This document shows positions 32,468-44,167 of a stretch of DNA of 48,481 nt, in pieces. The notes beneath the pieces were generated by a model. The model had not been told where the DNA came from. It ran no database searches and was given only the letters and a program-made list of their open reading frames with translations. Position 1 is the first letter of the stretch; every line of letters begins with the position of its first letter. Made by a program: the position numbers and the translations under genes. Source of the DNA: Actinomycetes bacterium (lineage in GTDB: Bacteria > Actinomycetota > Acidimicrobiia > Acidimicrobiales > JAJZXF01); NCBI GenBank assembly GCA_021802485.1, contig JAJZXF010000011.1, positions 1 to 48,481 on the forward strand. The letters are read 5' to 3'.

Positions 32468-35400
32468 TCAGCGCTTCAAGCGCTCATGCACCTCCCGTTT
32501 GCGCACTTCCAGGTCGGATACCACCTTCTCCCTTGCCTGACCACCCCCGAGAAACACGAGCACACACTGCGAAACGCTCGCTCCGAGTGAGGACTCGATC
32601 GCAACCGCGTACGCTGCCATCTGTAGCGAATACCGGGAAACCGCTGCCTCGACATCGCGGTCTGTGACGAGACGATCCGTCTTGTAATCAACGATCTCCA
32701 TCCCGTCTGGACCTTCGATGAGCAGATCGATGAACCCCTCGAGAACCCCTTTGCCGATCGGCGCGGCAACATACACCTCGCGCCAGTGCCGCAGAGAGCG
32801 CGCTCGCCTCACCACTGTCGTGTCAAGAGCAGCCCGCGCCATGCGATCCACGTCCTCTGCGTGGGCCGGAATGCACTCGTGTGCTGCACTGGCCAGCGCG
32901 GCCTCCCTGATGCCCCGAGGATCCGAGAGGTCAATCTTCTCGAGAACCGCATGAACAGCACGACCTATCGATGCTCCGACCCCAACCCGATCCCACGACG
33001 GAAGCTCCTCTGTCGAGTCGTAATCAGCGCTCGCAGCACTCTGGGAACTCATCACCATCACATCAGATGCCGGACTGCCCAATGACAGCAAGGAGGAGCC
33101 AGCTGTCCCACTCTGATCCAGATCACTGTGCAATGACCTCCACGAAGACGACGGCTCCAACGCCGCGAGCGCTGTAGCAGAAAACCACGGCGCACTTCGC
33201 ATCGCAGACACGAGCCGCCCGCGCTGCGCCAGCCACTCATTGCGTTGTTCAGGCGAGAGACCAGGTGATAGCTCCAGCGACGGACCACTGCGCTCAGAGG
33301 AAAGTGCGGGCGCTGGCTGGCCTTGTACGGGATCGCCAGAGTAATCCCCGATCCGTCGCCACATCTGCGGGTGCTCCTCGCAAACCTCCAGGAGCTGCGC
33401 TGCCTGCGAGCGCTTGCCGCTTGCATGGTGAACGCTCACCAGCAAGTAGTCGCGAGCTCTCGTCGCAGCGACATAGAGCAAGCGCAGTTTCTCATAGTGC
33501 GCCGCTCTTGCCTCTTGTTCAGCTAGCTCGTCATAGTCCCCAGACCGCAGTGTCGCGTCCAGCCGGAGTGACGGCATCCCTGAGGACGCCCAGAGTACAG
33601 GGGGATTCACCACACGGTCGGCCACGTTGAGACCTGCAAGAAACACCACAGGGAACTCCAATCCCTTGGAGCCGTGAATAGTGAGGATCCGCACGGCATC
33701 GCGATCGGCATCGTCCGATCCGATCAGCCTCGATCGGCTGTTCTGATCCATCTGGCGGGCCATCCACTTCACCAGCTCGCCGAGCGTAGCGTGACCTGAG
33801 TCTTCGAACCATCTCGCCTGATCGAGTACCCAACGCATCCTCTCCCAGCGGTCATGGGTCGGACCGTAACCGAGAATCAGCTCGAAGAGTCCCAGCCGTC
33901 TTACAATTTGCTCCAGAAGCTGCGATGACGGAGTCCATAATCGAGCATCATGCATCTCGTCCAGAAGTCGCATAGCTACAGCAACGGGAGAATCGTCGGA
34001 AATTCCGTCAGGCAAGGGTGCAGACGGGTCCCAGCGACCGCCAGATGCACGGAATCGCACCAGATCGTCGTCTGCACACGCTAGAAACGAAGAGCGCAAC
34101 GCTGCAACAACTGACACCTCGTCGCTTGGATCATCGATTGCCTTGAGGATGTTGACAAGATCAACGACGTCCTGGGATCTCCACACGAAGCTGACACCCT
34201 CGATCTTGTATGGCACCCCCGCAGCGTCCAGCGAGGCTTCGATCTGGCTCAGCATGACCCGAGTCGGCAAGAGCAGCGCAATGTCTCCCCACCGAGCGGG
34301 TCGCGTCAAAGAGGCATCCCGGACTCCAGAGGCCGCTCCGGAAGCTTCAAACGATCCCAGTGCGGCCTCATGCTGCATGAGCGCGACCGGCCAGCCCTCT
34401 TGGACAACGCGCTTCATCGTTCGCACGACATCAGCCGCTTCGACCTCACGTACTTCGCTGATCCGAGCTTCCTCACCGCCGCCCAACAGCACAACTGGGG
34501 GCTCAACACATCCTTCAACGCGCTCACGGCTGGCTGACAAGGGTTCGTAAGGGGGCTGAGAGCCCTCGACGCCGCTGCCCAGCAGCTCTCCAAAGACCAG
34601 GTTGACCCACTCGAGGACCCCGGGAACCGAGCGGTAGTTGCGACTAAGCACTACTCGACGGGCCACGCTCGCACTCACGCTTTCAAATAGCTCGACATCA
34701 GCTCGCCTGAAGCGGTAAATCGACTGTTTCCCGTCACCTACGAAGAACAGCCTCCCCCCAAAATCGTCGCCGATACCCGCATCTGTGGGAGCTGTGCCAG
34801 ATGCCAGCAGATAGACGAGCTCGACCTGCAGCGGATCAGTGTCTTGGAATTCGTCAACAAGTAGATGCGTGAACCTTGATGCAATCTCCGCCCGTACCGA
34901 TGGGTTGCCACGAGCAAGCTCGCAAGCCAAGACCAGAAGATCATGAAAGATCAACCTTCCTTCGCGCTGGCGATCACGGGCCTGCTTGACGCTGAAGTCC
35001 GCAAGCACCCGGATGAGGTCGCGAACCACCAGGCCAACAACGCTGTCCACAAGCTGCCGTCGGGCGTCATCTGCAACACCGCAGGCGTCACGAACCTCCA
35101 CGACGGGACAGGACCAGTTGTGTTTGACGCCTTTGCTACACCGGATTGAACGTTTCGCAACCACACTCAGGATCTCAGCTGGTTCCGGGGCTATGCCAGA
35201 AGACCCGTCGATCCAATCGGCGAAATCTCTCAGACCCATAAGATGTGAATACAGAAGATCGCTATCGTTCGAACAGCGGTCCGCCATGCCAACCGCATCC
35301 CTGATGCTCTCCACAACTTGAGCAATTCCCTGCTCAGCGAGGCCCGTGAGGCTCACGTCGACATTCGTACCCAAGGTTGACGATCCCGCGTCGGTGTCGT

Positions 35401-36007
35401 CGCCATAACCAATCCTTGCGAGACGATCCCAGTCGTCTCTGAGGTCAGCAGCAGTGCTTCGAAGCTTCTCGAGGCGCAGGCCAAGCGCAAGAGCGAACAA
35501 GAAGAGCTCTTCGTACTCCGGAGCCTCCATCAGCGAGCCGAGCATCTCGCGCCAGCTCCGGTCGAACTCGACATCAACTTCTGCGTCATCAAGAATCTCG
35601 ATCGCAGGAGGCAAGCCCGCCTCGAACGAATGCTCCTTTAAGATCAGCAATGCAAAAGCGTGCAGCGTGCAGATTGCTGCATCGTCTACCTCTGAAAGCG
35701 CGTCCGGGGACACCTCGCCCGTGCGGACTGAACGTTCGATCTCCGAACGGACGCGCTCTCTGAGCTCTGCCGCCGCGGCTTCGGTGAAGGTGATCGCAGC
35801 GATATCCCGCATCCTCGCAACTCGACCAGCAACTAGCGAGACTATGCGCCTCACGAGCGATGTCGTCTTTCCCGTTCCTGCGCCTGCCTCCACGAAGAAC
35901 GTCACGTCGAGATCGGACTCGATCGCCCTTCTAGCAGCTGCGTCCGGATCGTCTGCGTCGGCGGCCGTCTCGAGGCCCACAGCAGCGGACCCACCAGTCC
36001 CGATCAT
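32468..36007 (-). CDS. addA: AddA-like helicase-nuclease (UvrD family with RecB nuclease domain)
   Basis: A 1,179-residue protein of a double-strand-break repair helicase-nuclease. Walker A is EAGAGTGKTTSLVRR at residues 40-54, and AAITFTEAAAAELRERV is motif Ia. Walker B is LLVDEFQDTDPLQVEL at about 382-395, RLFFVGDGKQSIYRFRRAD is motif III, and ILTIHGSKGLEFPVVFLAGL with LLYVAATRARDYLL form motifs V and VI. The C-terminal nuclease (about 1000-1160) has GRAVHAVLEKIDL, GFIDLLIEG and EIVDYKTDRLV with Q-x-x-x-Y (SLQMAAYAVAI). It resects ends with its partner AddB to load RecA. The start overlaps the addB stop by four bases (ATGA), so expression is coupled. Confidence 0.87.
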   Translation of the reverse strand: MIGTGGSAAVGLETAADADDPDAAARRAIESDLDVTFFVEAGAGTGKTTSLVRRIVSLVAGRVARMRDIAAITFTEAAAAELRERVRSEIERSVRTGEVSPDALSEVDDAAICTLHAFALLILKEHSFEAGLPPAIEILDDAEVDVEFDRSWREMLGSLMEAPEYEELFLFALALGLRLEKLRSTAADLRDDWDRLARIGYGDDTDAGSSTLGTNVDVSLTGLAEQGIAQVVESIRDAVGMADRCSNDSDLLYSHLMGLRDFADWIDGSSGIAPEPAEILSVVAKRSIRCSKGVKHNWSCPVVEVRDACGVADDARRQLVDSVVGLVVRDLIRVLADFSVKQARDRQREGRLIFHDLLVLACELARGNPSVRAEIASRFTHLLVDEFQDTDPLQVELVYLLASGTAPTDAGIGDDFGGRLFFVGDGKQSIYRFRRADVELFESVSASVARRVVLSRNYRSVPGVLEWVNLVFGELLGSGVEGSQPPYEPLSASRERVEGCVEPPVVLLGGGEEARISEVREVEAADVVRTMKRVVQEGWPVALMQHEAALGSFEASGAASGVRDASLTRPARWGDIALLLPTRVMLSQIEASLDAAGVPYKIEGVSFVWRSQDVVDLVNILKAIDDPSDEVSVVAALRSSFLACADDDLVRFRASGGRWDPSAPLPDGISDDSPVAVAMRLLDEMHDARLWTPSSQLLEQIVRRLGLFELILGYGPTHDRWERMRWVLDQARWFEDSGHATLGELVKWMARQMDQNSRSRLIGSDDADRDAVRILTIHGSKGLEFPVVFLAGLNVADRVVNPPVLWASSGMPSLRLDATLRSGDYDELAEQEARAAHYEKLRLLYVAATRARDYLLVSVHHASGKRSQAAQLLEVCEEHPQMWRRIGDYSGDPVQGQPAPALSSERSGPSLELSPGLSPEQRNEWLAQRGRLVSAMRSAPWFSATALAALEPSSSWRSLHSDLDQSGTAGSSLLSLGSPASDVMVMSSQSAASADYDSTEELPSWDRVGVGASIGRAVHAVLEKIDLSDPRGIREAALASAAHECIPAHAEDVDRMARAALDTTVVRRARSLRHWREVYVAAPIGKGVLEGFIDLLIEGPDGMEIVDYKTDRLVTDRDVEAAVSRYSLQMAAYAVAIESSLGASVSQCVLVFLGGGQAREKVVSDLEVRKREVHERLKR

Positions 36008-39000
36008 GGACGCTCACCCTCACGAGACCTTGCGGTGTCATCAGCTTTCCGAGCAGCATCACCGGTTTCACGAGGAGTCTCTCCGCATAACTCCAGATAC
36101 GCAGCAAGGCGCGGATCTTCTCGCTTAGCTACCCACTGGCGTTCCCGATCCAGCGGGCACGCAGCGTTGTAGTCGCATATCCTGCAGTGCTCCCAGGCTC
36201 CACCCTGCGTAGGCTCTCCAGGACGAGCCGGAAATATGCCCGCTAATATACCGTCCAGGATCGTCTCGAGGACCTCGCTGAACCTTTCCAGCACACGACT
36301 ATCCACCGTGTATCCAATTTTCGCGAACTCTCCCCGCTGCGAAACGAACCAGTAGCGAGAATCAACAGGCGCTTTCGCTTCGAATTGCTCAGCGGCAGCG
36401 AGCGCGTATAGGGGAAGCTGGAGCTTTGTTCCCCCCAGCACGCAGTCGTCACCTAGTTTCACTAGATCTGCATTCGATCCGGTCTTGTAGTCGGTCACGA
36501 CAAGCGACCCGTCAGCCCTTCGATCCACGCGATCCGCCCGGCCACGAAACCTCACTTCCCGGCCATTTCCCAGATGAAGCCTCACCGGCGGAGCGCAATC
36601 CATGCCAAACGGAAGTTCTGCTGCAAGTGGCTCGAGATCCTCCACGACGTCTTCAGAGTGAAAACGCTCCAGCTCACGCTCGATAACCATCCTCTCGTAA
36701 CGCCAGGACGCACTCCGGCCAAGCAGTCCACGATCTGCATACTCTGCGATCACCTGTCCCGCAATCCCCAAGAGCAGCCCCAGGTCGGGATCAGACCCTG
36801 CAATGCGGGCTTTCGTAAAGCGCTCCAGCACATCGTGGACAAGAGAGCCTCGATCAAGTGCGGAGATCGAAAAACTGTCCTCTGGCAGATTGCGAACTGT
36901 GACGTCGAGAACCTTCGAAAACAAGTAGCGCATCGGACAGCTCGCGTAGCTCTCAAGGCTCGTCGCCGAAAAAATACCCCCGTTGTCCAATATCCCTTCC
37001 ACTGCAGAGCCAACCAGACCATCAAAGCTCGTGAAACGCCTGTTCGATCTGGCGCGAGCCAGGATGATCCCGCGTCCCACCGACGGCTTGTTGGACATGC
37101 TCCAATGCCGGAGTGGATCGCTGCCCCCCAAGACCCAACTCAACAAGGTCGCCGCGTCGAGCTCCCACTCCGAGGAGGGGGAAAGTCTGAGATTGATCCC
37201 ACTCGGTCGTGGCACTCGCAGCGTCACCGCCAGGCCTGCGGTTTGCGGCTCCTGGGACGCCTTGGAAGTGGCAGCACGCATGCGCTCACCCGAAGCTTCG
37301 GTGGTCGATTGCGGAAAGGGATCTGTCACTAGCTTGGCCAACTCGCCAATTGACGACCCGGCATTGGCCAAGACGTCGGGGCGCTCCCCTGCCAGGAGGG
37401 AAAGCTCAACACTGAGGACCCCGCTACGATCCGTCAAGCGAGAAAGCTCCGCGAGCAGCCATCTCGATACCACGTTGGCTCGACCCTGACGGGGATCGGT
37501 CCTCGGCCAAAGTAGCCAGTACCCCTCACGCCCGACTGCGATAGCAGCGCGAAAGTCATCCTCCAGCATAGCGATCCTGTCATGGCGAGTATCGAGCTCA
37601 CCATCTGTTTCACGCCTGACAACCTCTGGTAGCAAAGAGCTCATCGCCTGCTGGCCCGGCAGGTAGGACTCTGCCAATCCCACGATGACCACATCGTCGA
37701 AGTCCATTCCCCTAGCGGTCGCAATGGGAGCAACAAACACACCTTCGCCAAAACGCATCCCATGCTCGACTCGAGAGCGCAGCTCAGTGGCGATAACCTC
37801 CCTGAGCGACTCAACGCTTCCCGGTGGACCAAGAACATCATCGATATCCGCGAGTGTCCTCAGTATCTGCTGCACCTGTTGGTAGTCATCTTGCTCACGA
37901 GCAGGCCAGCGAGCGCGCTCGGAGACTGGATCCAGCAACCGCTTCATGACCGAGATAGCCCAACCGCACGCTGCTCGCCAGCTCTGATGAACTGGCGCTT
38001 GCGCTACGGAGTCAAGCAACCTCTGAATGAAATCGGAAAGCTTGCGAGTCTCGAGGAGCTCCTCGTGCCGGCTAGCGCCCAGCGCTCGTGGTCCACCGCT
38101 ACGCGCAGGACCTCGCGCCTGCGGAGTAGGTCCCCGGGGACCATCCGCCGCACTGCCGTCACGTCCATCGCTCGCGATGGCCATATCGATGCTCGCCGCA
38201 TGCTTCGCCAGCTGCTCCAACCAGCTCGGTGCGCCGTCGGTCACCCCTGCGCTAATAGATATCGCGTCCCATGCCGCAACTGGAACACGGGATCCTCCTT
38301 CAGACACGACTATCGGGTTGCCGGCCAGCCAGGAGATAACATCCTCTCGCCTCCACCCGCCGAGCGACAGGTCAAACAGACCGAGCAAGAACCGTCCGGG
38401 CATACTTCTGTCAAGCGATCTGCCACTGGGCCCGCAGAAGGGGACACCAGCTGCTTCAAGTTGCTGGCTGATGATCGTCGGGTACGGTCCGTGGCGAGGG
38501 TACAAGATCGCCTGCCTCCACAAGGGAATACCCTCTTCCATCCTTGCTGACACATGACGTATCGCGAGGCGAACCTCCTCATCGGGATCAGCGCATGAAA
38601 CCACCATTCCGGGAACCTGTTGCGGGCCGATATTCGCAGGCACCTCGATCGAAAACACGCGCGCCTGAAAAAGATCGAACAATGACACAAGCCGCTTATG
38701 AAGGCCTCCGAGGCAGTACAGCACTACAGGATTGCCGCTCAAAGACGCTTGATTCCCGCTCGCAGCGACCGTAGCCGCCTCGACGACATCCACCTCGTCG
38801 TAGAAGAGCGGAGCAAGCTGAGAACGGATCCTGCGATACAACCGGATCAAGTGTTCGAGCCGTGGACCACTCCCTCCAATGCGCTCAAGCATCGCATCAG
38901 AGCACCATCGCAGTTCTCGCACAACATTGCGCACCTCTGAGGCAGTGCCCACATGGCGCGCCAGATGCAAGAATGGGCCGGGGTCATCGATCAAAGCATT

Positions 39001-39333
39001 CCTCACGGCCGCAAGTTCCGTGCCAGCCGCCAACGGCCTCATCCCGTCAGCAGAAAGCCGCCCGCCAACCAAGCGGTCGAGGAACGCCCGCATCGTCAAG
39101 AACCTCACCCCGAACAGCCCGCTACGCCCTTGAGGCCCCGTGGGTCCAAGCTCCCCAGAACCCAGGAGATGCCTGAGGGAAAGCGACGCGTACCCAGACG
39201 GCACGACAACCTGGATCTCGCAAAGAGGGTCGTCTTGTCTCAGTTCACACACGAGACCCGCCAATGCCTTTGCTGTGGGCCGGCCTCCAGGGGCCCTGAT
39301 AACGCGCTCCATCAGTTCGTTCCGGAAAACCAT
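36004..39333 (-). CDS. addB: AddB-like subunit with PD-(D/E)XK nuclease and Fe-S cysteines
   Basis: A 1,109-residue protein, partner of the downstream AddA-like gene. The N-terminal helicase-like part lacks a clear Walker A: the expected position reads IRAPGGRPTAKALAGL. Later helicase-like motifs remain (GEGVFVAPIATARGMDFDDVVIVGLAESYLPG). The C-terminal nuclease has FSATSLESYASCPMRYLF, RFRGRADRVDRRADGSLVVTDYKTG and KLQLPLYALAAA. A cysteine before the nuclease (ASCPM) and three after it (EHCRICDYNAACPLD, C-x2-C-x5-C) match the 4Fe-4S cluster of AddB. The start is ATG at 39333; ATG at 39312 is possible. Actinobacteria usually rely on AdnAB or RecBCD, so an AddAB-like pair is of interest. Confidence 0.82.
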   Translation of the reverse strand: MVFRNELMERVIRAPGGRPTAKALAGLVCELRQDDPLCEIQVVVPSGYASLSLRHLLGSGELGPTGPQGRSGLFGVRFLTMRAFLDRLVGGRLSADGMRPLAAGTELAAVRNALIDDPGPFLHLARHVGTASEVRNVVRELRWCSDAMLERIGGSGPRLEHLIRLYRRIRSQLAPLFYDEVDVVEAATVAASGNQASLSGNPVVLYCLGGLHKRLVSLFDLFQARVFSIEVPANIGPQQVPGMVVSCADPDEEVRLAIRHVSARMEEGIPLWRQAILYPRHGPYPTIISQQLEAAGVPFCGPSGRSLDRSMPGRFLLGLFDLSLGGWRREDVISWLAGNPIVVSEGGSRVPVAAWDAISISAGVTDGAPSWLEQLAKHAASIDMAIASDGRDGSAADGPRGPTPQARGPARSGGPRALGASRHEELLETRKLSDFIQRLLDSVAQAPVHQSWRAACGWAISVMKRLLDPVSERARWPAREQDDYQQVQQILRTLADIDDVLGPPGSVESLREVIATELRSRVEHGMRFGEGVFVAPIATARGMDFDDVVIVGLAESYLPGQQAMSSLLPEVVRRETDGELDTRHDRIAMLEDDFRAAIAVGREGYWLLWPRTDPRQGRANVVSRWLLAELSRLTDRSGVLSVELSLLAGERPDVLANAGSSIGELAKLVTDPFPQSTTEASGERMRAATSKASQEPQTAGLAVTLRVPRPSGINLRLSPSSEWELDAATLLSWVLGGSDPLRHWSMSNKPSVGRGIILARARSNRRFTSFDGLVGSAVEGILDNGGIFSATSLESYASCPMRYLFSKVLDVTVRNLPEDSFSISALDRGSLVHDVLERFTKARIAGSDPDLGLLLGIAGQVIAEYADRGLLGRSASWRYERMVIERELERFHSEDVVEDLEPLAAELPFGMDCAPPVRLHLGNGREVRFRGRADRVDRRADGSLVVTDYKTGSNADLVKLGDDCVLGGTKLQLPLYALAAAEQFEAKAPVDSRYWFVSQRGEFAKIGYTVDSRVLERFSEVLETILDGILAGIFPARPGEPTQGGAWEHCRICDYNAACPLDRERQWVAKREDPRLAAYLELCGETPRETGDAARKADDTARSREGERP

Positions 39334-39520
39334 CCGGCGTCAACCGGCAAGAAATTCACCACACTGCAACCATATAGCCCACCTGTTGGACCGACGCTCT
39401 TCGAGAGCCCCGTGCGCTCGGGCCAGCATGCGATCAGGGATCGATACTCGGGCAACTCCTTGGCTTCAGCTCCGAGGAACTATGGCAGTTGGATGGGATT
39501 GGCTGCCACCAGGATGCGTT

Positions 39521-40195
39521 TCAAGAAACCAACGGTGTGTCCGACGACGGTTGTGGCGCAACAACGTTCTCGTCAGTTGTTTCCCGAGTATGTTCTCGGA
39601 GATTGCGCTGCGAAGAAGGCGCCACGAAGAACCATAGTGGCGACGATGCTGCCCACTTCGCAAGTGGACGAAGAATCGCAAGCCCCGGCGGACGCAGGAC
39701 CAACACCACAACTGCTCCTAAGCACAGCCCTCCCAACACGTCACCTGGATAGTGAGCGCCTACGTACACACGGTCGAACGCGAGAAGGAGTCCGACCACA
39801 GTAGCGCTCCAGGCAAGCAGGCGATCACGAGACAGCCAAAGGCCGCAGATCACCGCACCCGCCACGGTCGCGTGATCGCTTGGAAATGTGTAATCATGAG
39901 CCTTCGGAACCAGTAGCTCGACATGGTGCAATGTGTAATACGGACGTATCCTGGCAACAATGTGGTTGATCGGCTGTGCTACGCCAACAGCTATGATAGT
40001 TGCTGCTCCCGCCCAGATAGTTGCTGGAACGCGCTCTGAGAACTGACCTGAGGACCGCGCTCGCCACCATGCAACGATTAGAAGCAGTCCCAAGATTACA
40101 GCACCGCCATAGATCGCATACACGCTCGCGACTCCGTGAGCCCATGGCGTATTGCGTGCAAAGTGATTTATGTCAAGGTAAATGCGCGTGTCCAC
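39521..40195 (-). CDS. PAP2-family membrane phosphatase (undecaprenyl-diphosphatase type)
   Basis: A 224-residue integral membrane protein. The three phosphatase motifs are present: ARIRPYYTLH (K/R-x6-RP type), TFPSDHATVAG (PSGH-like) and RVYVGAHYPGDVLGG (SR-x5-H-x3-D type). Hydrophobic segments surround them (YGGAVILGLLLIVAWW, LAWSATVVGLLLAF, LCLGAVVVLVL). Related proteins remove a phosphate from undecaprenyl pyrophosphate or phosphatidic acid. I chose the GTG at 40195 (MDTRIYLDINHFARNTPWAHG) because GGGAG lies seven bases upstream and homologues begin in this manner; the frame can extend to a TTG at 40228. The C-terminal tail after the last helix is hydrophilic. Confidence 0.82.
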   Translation of the reverse strand: MDTRIYLDINHFARNTPWAHGVASVYAIYGGAVILGLLLIVAWWRARSSGQFSERVPATIWAGAATIIAVGVAQPINHIVARIRPYYTLHHVELLVPKAHDYTFPSDHATVAGAVICGLWLSRDRLLAWSATVVGLLLAFDRVYVGAHYPGDVLGGLCLGAVVVLVLRPPGLAILRPLAKWAASSPLWFFVAPSSQRNLREHTRETTDENVVAPQPSSDTPLVS

Positions 40196-41807
<1,612 letters not shown>

Positions 41808-42432
41808 CCGCAGCGGGACCTACTCCCGCGAACGGAGTCGCACTCGTTCTTGGCACTTTCTTCGCGCCCCTTAGGCCCCTTGTCTCGCCGGGCTGGCCAC
41901 GGTGGGTCGTAGACGGACGGGTGAGTCCAGGACACCTGAAACAGCAGCCGGGTCTACCGCTGACATTCGACCCTGAGCAGGGTGAAATCTCCAGAAGGCG
42001 CTGGGCTTTCGATTTCAGACGTGATCAACGCGATGTGTAGGAGTCAACTCAACTGACCCACCAACACAACGGTGTGATTGGCGAGCGGGCCGCGCCCGTG
42101 ACAACTGCGGTGCGATGCGTACACGCTTCTTTGGGCAACGCGCGTCGCTGAGATGGCCGCTAGTGTGCTCTGAATCTGCATCGACCCACTCTCCGCAAAC
42201 CCGGCGCACTCGAGCGATTGCAGCTCTCTGTGAGAAGCTCAGCTCTTTGTGAGAAGCTCACTGATGCGGCGGAGATCGCCTAACCCGCGACGAACCTCGT
42301 ACCACACTATTCGGCGAAGGACGCCTCTGGCATCACGTGAACTTGATCACCATGTCCGCTGTCCTGGAGTCGCAGATCGACACAGCACCAAGGGATGTCC
42401 CGATCCAGTGGTCGGGCCTCAAGGCTGTGCGC
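41808..42432. other. Convergent intergenic region, possible decayed coding DNA
   Basis: A plus-strand frame without start stays open through about 42040 (residues like PGWPRWVVDGRVSPGHLK and LTFDPEQGEISRRRWAFDF) and reads like protein, but I do not recognise it. At 42222-42259 a 19-bp unit (AGCTCTCTGTGAGAAGCTC) occurs twice in tandem with one difference. No complete gene is supported. Confidence 0.5.
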
Positions 42433-43989
42433 TCAGGAACCCGCCGAGATAGGGGCCGGGCCACCGGATGCTGTGCAACCTCTTGGGTCAAAGGACGGGT
42501 AACTAGTATGCGAGGCGGTGGTTTCACTTGCCAGGTTGCTCACCGCCTGACTAGATGCTCCGCTGTTCGAACTCGGTGGCGCGCTCGATGTCGAGGTCGA
42601 GCTAGATGGCTGCGAAGACGATGGCGACGCGATCGAAAAATTCGTACCCGTGACCAAGGTCAGATCTGCACCATCAGCGGTTGTCATGGGAACCATGGAA
42701 ACCTCACCGGAGATATTCGACGCAAGGTTTTGCGCTTCTTTTAGCTGTCCAGGCGAGTACCTTATGACCGTCTCCGCTGGGTTCCCGACCACAGTTGCAT
42801 TGCCCACTCCCACCGTGTGGTATCCGAGAGCCTGCAGTTGAGCTGCGGTATCGGTGGCCTGGTTGTAGACACCGCTGCCGTTGAGAACCGAGACGGTGAT
42901 AGACGATGGGCTTAGGCTCGATCCTGGCGGCGTGCTGCGGCCGAGGAACTGATCGATCACCTGCTGGTCAAGGGGTTGGATCGGAAGAACCACGGCGCCG
43001 TAGTCCGCTCCGCGATAGTAGTAGTTGAAGCTCGAGTCGATCACGATGGGAAGCGTGGCTGTTGGGATGGTGCTCGGGTTCACGGAGTGGTAGGTGAGTG
43101 CGAGATGGACCATGTCGCTAAGCGAGAAGTTGGCGTCCACCTGCAGCTGCGGCAGCACAGAGCCAACCAGCGCGTTGACCGTCGCCAGATTCGACAACCC
43201 CTTCTTGCGCACCGTCGCTGCAAGAACCTTCAAGAACTCGTGGTCACGCTTGATGCGGCTCAGATCGCCCATCGGATCGTAGTGCCAATATCCGTTCTTG
43301 TAGTAGTACATGTGACGAGCCCGCACGAGCGCGAGCGCTTCGAAGCCATTCAAATGATGACAACCAGCGGTTGGGATGTTCAGCTGAGAGTAGGCGTCCT
43401 TCACCGGGACCGGGAAGTACATGTTCACCCCGCCAAGGGTGGCAACCACGTTCTGGAACGTATCGAAGTTGAGCTCCACGAAGTGATTGATGGTGATACC
43501 CAGGTCATCCTCGATGGTCTTCACGAGCTGAGCTGGGCCCTGGTTGAGCGCCGAATCAATTCGGTTCTGCTTGTTGGTTCCCGGAATCGGGAGAAACAAA
43601 TCTCGAGGGAGCGACAACACGGATGCCTGGCGTGTCGCTGGGTTCAGATGCAACAGCATCGTCACATCACTACGCGCCCCACCGACCTGGCTGCAGCTCC
43701 CAAACTTCGCAACCTGCTGACCGTTCAGAGCGCAACGGGAATTATTCCCCACCAAGAGGATGTTCATCGGGCTACTTGGGGGAACGTAGTGCAGACCCGC
43801 AACATGCTTGTGATGAATCTGGCCATTGCGGTAGAGGACGTAGCCATACACTCCCCCCACAAGGAGAAGGCAAAAAGCTAAGAATGAGCTGACCACGACC
43901 GTAAGCCGGCGGACGCGCCTACGACGTCGCTTGCGGGCCAGCGCCCTCGCGCTGGCACTTGAGATTCCTGAAGGGGGTTGAGCTTGCAC
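42433..43989 (-). CDS. LytR-CpsA-Psr (LCP) family protein with LytR_C domain
   Basis: A 518-residue membrane-anchored enzyme. Very basic N-terminus (ALARKRRRRRVRRL), one membrane helix at about residues 29-51, then an extracytoplasmic LCP domain: SPMNILLVGNNSR, GGARSDVTMLLHLNP, ASVLSLPRDLFLPIPG, NRIDSALNQGPAQLVKTIEDDLGI, INHFVELNFDTFQNVVATLGGV and EALALVRARHMYYY hold the arginines and aspartates that grip polyprenyl pyrophosphate. A LytR_C domain (ITVSVLNGSGVYNQATDTAAQLQALG) follows, then a serine-rich tail. LCP proteins transfer polymers such as arabinogalactan or teichoic acids from undecaprenyl carriers to peptidoglycan. The start is GTG at 43989. A divergent membrane protein gene starts about 180 bases away. 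Confidence 0.9.
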   Translation of the reverse strand: MQAQPPSGISSASARALARKRRRRRVRRLTVVVSSFLAFCLLLVGGVYGYVLYRNGQIHHKHVAGLHYVPPSSPMNILLVGNNSRCALNGQQVAKFGSCSQVGGARSDVTMLLHLNPATRQASVLSLPRDLFLPIPGTNKQNRIDSALNQGPAQLVKTIEDDLGITINHFVELNFDTFQNVVATLGGVNMYFPVPVKDAYSQLNIPTAGCHHLNGFEALALVRARHMYYYKNGYWHYDPMGDLSRIKRDHEFLKVLAATVRKKGLSNLATVNALVGSVLPQLQVDANFSLSDMVHLALTYHSVNPSTIPTATLPIVIDSSFNYYYRGADYGAVVLPIQPLDQQVIDQFLGRSTPPGSSLSPSSITVSVLNGSGVYNQATDTAAQLQALGYHTVGVGNATVVGNPAETVIRYSPGQLKEAQNLASNISGEVSMVPMTTADGADLTLVTGTNFSIASPSSSQPSSSTSTSSAPPSSNSGASSQAVSNLASETTASHTSYPSFDPRGCTASGGPAPISAGS

Positions 43990-44167
43990 GGGTCACCAGG
44001 ATACCCGACCGTGAGCCCCCTGAGCACGGCAGGCCCTACAAGACGCTCTATCGCCACCCCAGCACACGAAGCCCAAGCCGCATTTGTGTCCTTTCAAGAG
44101 GCATCAACCAGCACATACGGGTGCCACCAGGATCTGAGTGGGCCAACAGCGCTATCGTCAAGAGAGG

